Shown piece by piece: positions 57,482 through 64,000 of a stretch of 64,000 nt of DNA (positions are counted from its first letter, which is position 1; every line of letters starts with the position of its first letter). The translations under genes and the position numbers were made by a program. The notes beneath the pieces are model-generated. The model made no database searches. It had not been told where the DNA came from and saw nothing but the letters and a program-made list of their open reading frames with translations. Source of the DNA: Castanea sativa (lineage: Eukaryota > Streptophyta > Magnoliopsida > Fagales > Fagaceae); assembly GCF_040712315.1 (NCBI RefSeq), contig NC_134017.1, positions 56,356,636-56,420,635 on the forward strand, read 5' to 3'.

Positions 57482-59202
57482 CTTCTGATGCCTCCTTTGA
57501 ACACTGCAATCACGGCTATGCAAAGCCGCAACATTTCCATACTGATCACATCGTAACTGTACTTCTAAATGCCGGCTCTAATTACAAATCACCAAATGGG
57601 TAGTCAGAATATGATCTAGACTATAGCAGCTCTGGTCATTTAGATTCTCAATTCAGTAGATTATCTAACCTGGGAAGCAAGCTTCATTATGAATATTGGC
57701 GAGCCTGGAACTTCACCCTGAACTTGCTTGAATAGTGCCCTAACTTCATCATCATTATGAACCTACAAAATTCATGCAAAGCAAATTACTTCAGTTACAT
57801 TGTTAAGTAAGGCTTGTAGAGTTAGTACCTTGACATGACAAGTAACTAATTAGTTTTACTTATACCCAAAAACTTACACACACTTTGTCCATATAAGGGA
57901 TAAAATACTGTGAAATATTAGTTATGGAAGATTATATAAGTTGTCTGATTATTATTGCGCATAAAACAAACCTTTCTTATGCCTTTGCCGCCGCCGCCCC
58001 AAGATGCCTTGATCATTGCAGGGTAGCCTACAACCTGACAACTCGCAATTGCTTCCTCTGTGGTACAGACACATGCTTCCCTATATAATTCTTCTGGAAC
58101 TAATTCCAAGCAACTTGCTGCTGAAGTTTTAACCTGGAAGACAGATATTAGATGTGTAATGACCTTGCAAATAAATAATAGAGCGCAATTTTAAAGAGTA
58201 AAAAGGTTTACATGAGAGCCACTCCATGGAAGGGTGGGGACTTCTGCTGCTTGAGCAATCAATGATGAACCAATCTTATCTCCCAATGCTGCCATAGATG
58301 TAGCTGGAGGCCCAAAAAATATGATTCCCTTTGCAATCAACGCATCTGGCAGCTCAGGGTTCTCAGATGCATGGCCCCAACCAGGCCAAACTGCATCAAC
58401 ATGGGTTATCTCTGCCATCTGGGTATTGAATTACAATTTATCAGGAAAACATAAAACGTCAATAGTGATTCATGAATAATTTAACTAACTATAATTATCA
58501 AACCGCTAGCCAGGACAATTAAACTATTTCTAAGAAGAAGAAAAAAGCATATAAAAAAAATCCATTACAACTTCCTGACTACTTCATACAGCCCTCATAT
58601 TTTTTGTTCAACTAATTAGCCTTGTCCAGTTCTATTATATGTTTTTTATCTACATGAAAAATCAATAGTTTGTGTAAATTAATATCAAAATAAATGAGAG
58701 TGATCACATTTCTTCAGCTAGAAAGTGCCTATATTGTTTTGTATTTTGGCTTTTTTGTTACAACTATGGTAGTCATCAACAAAGGGAAAACTCAAAACTG
58801 CACAACACAGGGTTTATGATACATACCTCTACAATAAGTTGGACATTGGCATAGTTATTATTATTGGTCCCACCAGGAACTTCCACAAACTGATAAGCAA
58901 TTCTAATATGTTCTGCATTGATTCTCATGTCCTCTGGAGTAGCCATGGCTACCAACAGGATTGCTTTCTCTGTGCCAAATGTTTCATAAGCCCATGTTCT
59001 AACACTACGTATAAAACTTGACAGCCGCCATTCCATTGTTTGCAATTAAAATACTGTGGATTGGTTTCTTTCCTCCAAAAGCATGGCAGAATTCATCAAC
59101 TTCAAATATTGTAGCAGGGTTCCTGATAGAAACCAACCCATTTGCATACCCATTCACACGCCCTACACCAGCCATTGTGGATCTCCTTTGAGATTCAGAC
59201 AT
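57482..59202 (-). pseudogene. ACC1: Cytosolic acetyl-CoA carboxylase, first five coding exons only
   Basis: Homomeric ACC1 makes malonyl-CoA in the cytosol for fatty-acid elongation and flavonoids. The exons are 59202-58827, 58418-58212, 58133-57972, 57762-57670 and 57577-57482, all with GT-AG sites. They carry the family's N-terminus and biotin-carboxylase start: HSILIANNGMAAVKF, TWAYETFGTEKAILLVAMAT, VDAVWPGWGHASENPELPDA, IKASWGGGGKGIRK (the ATP-grasp Gly loop), and [17 protein letters not shown]. An extra base in the A run at 59013-59016 shifts the frame in exon one. Later exons (the rest of BC, BCCP and the carboxyltransferase, most of about 2,250 residues) are absent from the 57 kb to the left. 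A 5' UTR exon probably lies at about 60153-60380 with donor gtctgt. It is a truncated duplicate, unless the shift is an assembly error, which would not explain the missing exons. Confidence 0.9.
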
Positions 59203-59645
59203 GCTGCCCTGCCTGAGAATATGCAAGCAATAGTTCAGGGGACTGGAAGTGTAAGAAACAAATTGAATTTCTATGAGTCACTTCATTCTTCAACAAGGAA
59301 AATGCTAAGGCTACTACTAATTTTACCACAAACTGACATGGCAATGAATGTGCATGGTGCCACTTCAACAATATAATAAACGTCTGAATTACTTCTTTGT
59401 GATCAGTGAGAGTTTGTAAGACTTATGCAGTAAAATTTTTAGAATCCCTAGCATAAGTCCATCAACAAACTTATGCATACAAATTTGGAAGAAAAGCTAC
59501 TCTAATAATCACTAGGCCTTCCATAATTGACTTGTTTCTTCCAGGGAATCAAATTCAAGTGAACAACAAAGTCTACCAAAATTTTCTAAATTAAGTCCAA
59601 TTTAACAGCAAATATTAACAAAAAAAAATACACTAAGTGAGCTAA

Positions 59646-59828
59646 GGATGCGTCTGGTTGCAGATAATTGGACTAATATTGAATTCCGATTTTGTGGCAT
59701 TAGGAACTCTTCCTTTCACCGTTAACCTTTTTCAGTAAACTCAGAATATGCATGATTACACTCAACCCCAAATCCATTGTTCCATTAATTATATTATCCA
59801 ATTCTACTTTGGAGCAAACAAACACACC
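59646..59828. mobile_element. PIF/Harbinger-type MITE in the ACC1 5' intron
   Basis: It starts ggatgcgtctggttgc and ends gcaaacaaacacacc, imperfect inverted ends, with TAA on both sides (59643-59645 and 59829-59831). It is 183 bp and non-coding, and lies between the presumed 5' UTR exon and the first coding exon. Confidence 0.65.
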
Positions 59829-60504
59829 TAAGGCAAAAGTTTCTCAGGTGCAGTATCAAATAAACATCGATTGCAACGAAAAGGGCACCAACCAAATGAT
59901 TAAAAACGCACTTCTAACAACATAGGACCCGTAAAAAGGTAGTAAATATAGATTCCCAAATCCACCCAACCGACAAAAGTTCCATAACCAACTCCAAACT
60001 ATAATTAACCGGTTTAGCTATCTCTTCCTGAAACACCAATAACATAGCCAAAAAGATAAAGACCCATTACCCAAATCAGACTTAAAAGATTCAATTACAA
60101 CTACCCAGGAGAGAATTCATAAAAAAGACAAGAAAGAAATGGGCCACAGACCTTGGAAAAATAGGCAACAGCAGCTGGAATTTTTTATAGCTGTGATCAA
60201 TTAGCTTCAAAATGCTTTCTGGGTATAAAGCATTGCAAATGAAGAAACGGAATTTTGAAAAAAAAAGACCCGGAATTATTGGGTTTGTGCATATGAATGT
60301 GATCATGCACTAGCAACACAATGAATTGCAGAGAGAGACAGAGAGAGAGAGAGGTTGGTTTGGTTTCCGGACAGAACCAGAGTTGGGACCTTAAAAGGTA
60401 TAAATTAGCCTTTAATGAGAGATGCACGTGGTATCTGCCACTGCCACACCGCTCTCGTTTATAGTTGTAGTAGCTCCCAGCTACCCTCCTCTTCTCTCAA
60501 ATCA

Positions 60505-60780
<276 letters not shown>

Positions 60781-61473
60781 TCAATTTGCATTACACTGGA
60801 AAACCCAGATAGACAAATTATCAATTTCAAGCTTTCAGATGTGAACACAAAAAATCTTGCAGAAAGAGGTTACAAGACTTATAAATGAAGTGACTTTCTC
60901 AATAACCAGATTGAAAAAAAAAAGAAGCGATTCTCTTGTCAGTGCCCAAGTTGAGGCAAAGAACCAAATCTGTGGACTCTGATGGCTTTGCAGACAAGGA
61001 AAACTGGGCTTAGACTTTAAACCCACATGGAATTAGACGCCAAATATGGAACTCAGCATAGACAACCAAAAAATGAGAAGACTTTTACACTGATTTTAGA
61101 TTCAGATTTGGAAGGTCTCTCAGCTTTTTTTGGTACTAAATAGAGTAAAGAAAACAAAATATAAGGAAATTACAGACCAACCTGGTGGATTTTTTTTATC
61201 AAAAGATTACCTTAATCATAGAACCCAACTAGGAAACTAAATAATTTGATTCCCAGAATTGGTAGTAATAATTGTGTACAACATGGATTAGAAGGAGAAA
61301 AACAAGTATAACACTTGCCTCCGTGATGGACTAGCTGATGACTAGGGAGGTCACAAGTATGTGAGTCTAAGTCTGGCAAAATCATAAACTACACATCACA
61401 TATAGTCTAAAATAATAAAAACAATATTTTGACAGTTGAGTATTACAAAATAAATGCATTCATTGATTCAAAC

Positions 61474-61948
61474 CTGAGGGAAACTCCACAAGATGAACCA
61501 AGTCAAATACAACCTTGAAGCTATTTGTGGCAATGTTGCTGATACTGGAGATCTCACCAGACCTGTTTTTTTTAAAATTTATTAACAACAAAAACATAAA
61601 GTATTCGTTTAACATAAAAACATAATCTTTAGGGAACATTATTGATGAACAGAACAGAACAAAACAAAACAACACTCACCTACTAGACTATGAAAAAACT
61701 GTTCCATCGGGGAATCCGAAACAACAACAACAACCACCCAAAGAAGTTAAGAAACTTAAACATGTGCAAACCAGAAGTGAGTTAATCTGAGACTATTTGA
61801 ATTGGGAAAGTAATTATAAAAAAAAGTAGAACAGAACCTCCAAGATGGCGGCGGCTTGAGCAAGCTGAATGGGTCTTTCAACGGCAGAGTAGACCTTTGA
61901 TGCCCTGACTCTCTCACTGTCTTCACAGCAAGGTACAATACTTGAAAC
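61474..61948 (-). other. Two unidentified exons with good splice sites
   Basis: The first exon (61948-61838; 37 codons, acceptor tgtgcag, donor gttctg) contains SSIVPCCEDSERVRASKVYS and ERPIQLAQAAAILE. The second (61562-61474; acceptor aacag, donor gtttga) contains ISSISNIATNSFKVVFDLVH and LVEFPS. They do not join in phase directly, so an exon may be missing. The composition is convincing for protein, but the family is not recognised. They are on the same strand as the neighbouring fragments. Confidence 0.45.
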
Positions 61949-62227
61949 CTGCACAATTTCCAAATTTAGATATAAAAGAGAAACAGATAGAAGGAAATGG
62001 GTGTGAGAGATCTGAAATAGTGGAAAATTTTGACTGATGCTAACGTACTGCTTTTTAAGAGCAACATATGAATTTTTTTTTTTATGTGCATAGAGTATGA
62101 ACATCATTCAGTGCATTTGGAATGCAAGATTTAATCAAGAGTGCAAAAACTAAAATTTTGGCAAAAAATCTATAATAGGATCTAGCTAAATAGGAATCAG
62201 CTTTAACAACACACCATTGACTGTTTT

Positions 62228-62336
62228 TTAATCATTCAGCATCTTGTTAGCGTACGGATCATTTATACTCTCCAAATCCTTGACTTGTCTGCGACTCTTT
62301 GATAAGCTCGAAAAGGAGAGCACAAAATTATCATTC
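62228..62336 (-). other. Unidentified terminal exon
   Basis: After tttcccaggcag the minus strand reads NDNFVLSFSSLSKSRRQVKD and LESINDPYANKMLND, then TAA (62230-62228). It looks like the last exon of a gene with a charged C-terminus. The family is not recognised. Confidence 0.4.
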
Positions 62337-62510
62337 TGCCTGGGAAAAAAAAAACTAAGAAAAAAGGAATAGAAAAACACTTGTTTTATATGGTTAACTA
62401 CAACATAATGACCACCAGCATGGGATTCAATCCTTGAGCTATCCTCCACCTCTTATTTAGGTAGGGAGGAAATGGCATTTGATTCGAGGATCATTTGCAA
62501 AAGGAAAATG

Positions 62511-62859
62511 ACAACACACACACAAAACAGAACCAGCAGAAGCAACAAAAAAAAGACTGTTTTCACGTAATTTTTTGCTAAGCAATTAACCCATTGGCTA
62601 ATACAAAACTAATCTCAGAACTCAGATCACCAATTTGTTGAGTCACAACTTTCAAGCATCAATTAGTAAAGTAAAACCTGTTCTTTGGGCAGAAACTAAG
62701 CATCCAAGGGTATAGGCAATGTTAATTAGATGTACTTAGGCTTGGCAGCCCAAGACTTTACCATAGTAGCAGACAATGGCCATTGATTTAACCGCCAAAG
62801 TCAGAGTAGTTGCTTACCGTCTTCTACACCCGCATCACTGTCATTTTGGCCCCCTTCAA
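62511..62859 (+). repeat. Direct repeat of 350 bp, copy 2
   Basis: Nearly identical to 55801-56150, in the same orientation, with a few substitutions and single-base indels. The right flank continues ccactcattcccatcacc, unlike copy 1. Confidence 0.93.
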
Positions 62860-63009
62860 CCACTCATTCCCATCACCTACGTCGGAAAATGTACGTTAAA
62901 ACCATATTGATCTCCATAATAATATCATGAAGTAATCAATAGTAGATTGAAATGTGAAAAGAGGAATACCACTAGTTATAAAGTGTGTTGTTTCACATTT
63001 AGCTTTGAG

Positions 63010-64000
63010 TTACCTTTTTTGAATCTTATGCCGTCTAGTATAATAAGGAGGAGGTCTTGCATGTCCTTCGTCAGATGCCTCGGGCCCAGCATTGTGTCCA
63101 TGTTTGTGCCCCCCTGTCCCACAAGGAGGTGCCTTTGATATGCGTTTCGGCCGACCTTCTGCCACTGCAGGTAACCCAACAGTCTGCTCAGCCTGAACAT
63201 GGGGTAGGTCGATGGCTGAAGACGGGGCAGTAGATGTACTGTGGGAGGGTGGCTCCTGCTGCATGTCGGTGGAGTTGGATCAATACCTGTGTCAAAGGAT
63301 GGAAGGGGTAACAGCTGCTGATATGACCGTGGAGTCGGTGTACTAATGTCAGACCCTGGACATGGTTGTGGGGTGGGTGTCTGTTTGGTGGGGGGTGGTG
63401 TTGGTTGTGGGGTGGGTGAAGGAATGGTGGGGGTTGGGGATGGATGTGGGGTGGATGAAGGGATGGTAGGGCTAGGGGATGGATGTGGGGTGCATGGAGA
63501 AGGATCGGGGGTAGGGACAACCCGAGGGCTAGCAACAGGCGGACGAGGGCGACATCCGGCCGGGGTTGTGCTCGTGCTTGGGGCCCGTTGGAGTAGGTGC
63601 CTCCTCATTCGGGGCCTCGTGAATAGGAGGTTGTACACGTTCAATTGCATGCACCGCCGTTAGGACCTCGCAATGTCCTTGTGGTCCTCTGTGCCCACCG
63701 GGTGACGCCTCAACAAACGGACGTATCCCTCAATCTCGCACATGGAAAAACCACACATATTAGTAATGCAATACCAAATCAACAATGCCAATCGATAATA
63801 AAATAAATGTTGGTTTAGAATTGGTTGTGCTAGTAATAATTGCAAATTATAGAGAGACCAAGTGCTAAGCAAAAAATGTGATAGTATACTGTTATCTAAA
63901 CAGTGGTTTCATGCTATTTCAATATGGTAAGATGTAGAAGACATTGAGAAGTTACCAGCAGAGTCACTATAGCACCAGGCCTATCTATGAACCTCCGAGT
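63010..64000 (-). pseudogene. Possible plant-mobile-domain (MAIN-like) protein, C-terminal part, frameshifted
   Basis: From the right edge leftwards on the minus strand: an exon-like piece ending RRFIDRPGAIVTLL before gtaact (about 63954), an exon starting near 63745 with GYVRLLRRHPVGTEDHKDIA, a Pro/Thr/Ser/His-rich repeat (about 63540-63330), and a C-terminus, GRPKRISKAPPCGTGGHKHG onward, ending at 63010. Homology-like text shifts frame just after the KDIAR point (about 63665) and again near 63265-63300, so at least two indels are present. From memory, the RRHPVG..DH and CGTGGH patterns recall proteins with the plant mobile domain, which travel with MULE and gypsy elements or act as host MAIN/MAIL1 genes. 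The N-terminal domain is outside the window. Confidence 0.4.

Noticed and set aside
50765..59202. ADK and ACC1 as functional genes
   Set aside because: Both lack most of their exons and contain frame breaks, so neither can encode the enzyme.
63188..63663. Gly/Val-rich plus-strand frame (GVGDGCGV repeats)
   Set aside because: It is the antisense of the Pro/Thr/His-rich repeat in the putative PMD-like gene and looks like low-complexity shadow coding.

Overview
The window looks like repeat-rich intergenic DNA from a flowering plant, probably a woody eudicot. The sequence is AT-rich, has GT-AG introns, and carries plant-type Copia, LINE, MULE, hAT, PIF/Harbinger and Helitron elements. Host-gene pieces resemble eudicot acetyl-CoA carboxylase, adenosine kinase, DUF936 and phospholipase A1-I proteins. 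A Fagaceae-like tree is my guess and is not shown by the sequence. All coordinates and alignments were made by eye.

Left part (1-14.9 kb): a decayed gypsy-type relic and a LINE reverse-transcriptase scrap; a non-autonomous Mutator-like element with inverted repeats of about 265 bp and a perfect 9-bp target duplication (4580-6156); a probable 2.7-kb solo LTR (6874-9573); and a sparse series of plus-strand exon-like pieces, one from the ESCRT-III protein VPS20, interrupted by a PIF-type MITE.

14.9-22.9 kb: one complete but frame-broken Copia retrotransposon on the minus strand. Both LTRs, the 5-bp target duplication, the initiator-tRNA primer site, the polypurine tract and GAG-PR-INT-RT-RH in order are all visible.

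23-37 kb: Helitron-like termini, then a phospholipase A1-Igamma locus. One intact intronless gene (29910-31457) sits between two decayed copies of its own 5' region. A hAT MITE with a perfect 8-bp target duplication and a LINE containing a nested hAT element follow.

37.5-39.7 kb: a well-delimited 2.2-kb Helitron on the minus strand carrying a broken RPA1-like OB-fold gene.

40.5-49.7 kb: the most interesting system. A nearly intact MuDR-type transposase gene on the plus strand (7-nt first coding exon, 713-bp intron, a single in-frame TAG) faces a 204-residue minus-strand ORF of unknown function. The interval is bounded and subdivided by arrays of a short palindromic ATCGAGT...ACTCGAT motif. 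Between the two genes lie a tandemly duplicated coding fragment and an EF-hand fragment. The layout resembles the convergent two-gene plan of maize MuDR, with captured host sequence.

50-62.5 kb: a mosaic of host-gene fragments, nearly all minus-strand: adenosine kinase between the arms of a 336-bp inverted repeat, a possible UTP10/HEATR1-like pair of exons, the first five coding exons of cytosolic acetyl-CoA carboxylase with a 1-bp frameshift, the first exon of a DUF936 gene, and several unidentified exons with good splice sites. A 350-bp direct repeat occurs at 55.8 and 62.5 kb. The window ends in a frameshifted gene that may encode a plant-mobile-domain (MAIN-like) protein.

The only gene that looks intact and host-functional is the phospholipase. 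The transposase and the 204-residue ORF may still be functional or only recently inactivated.
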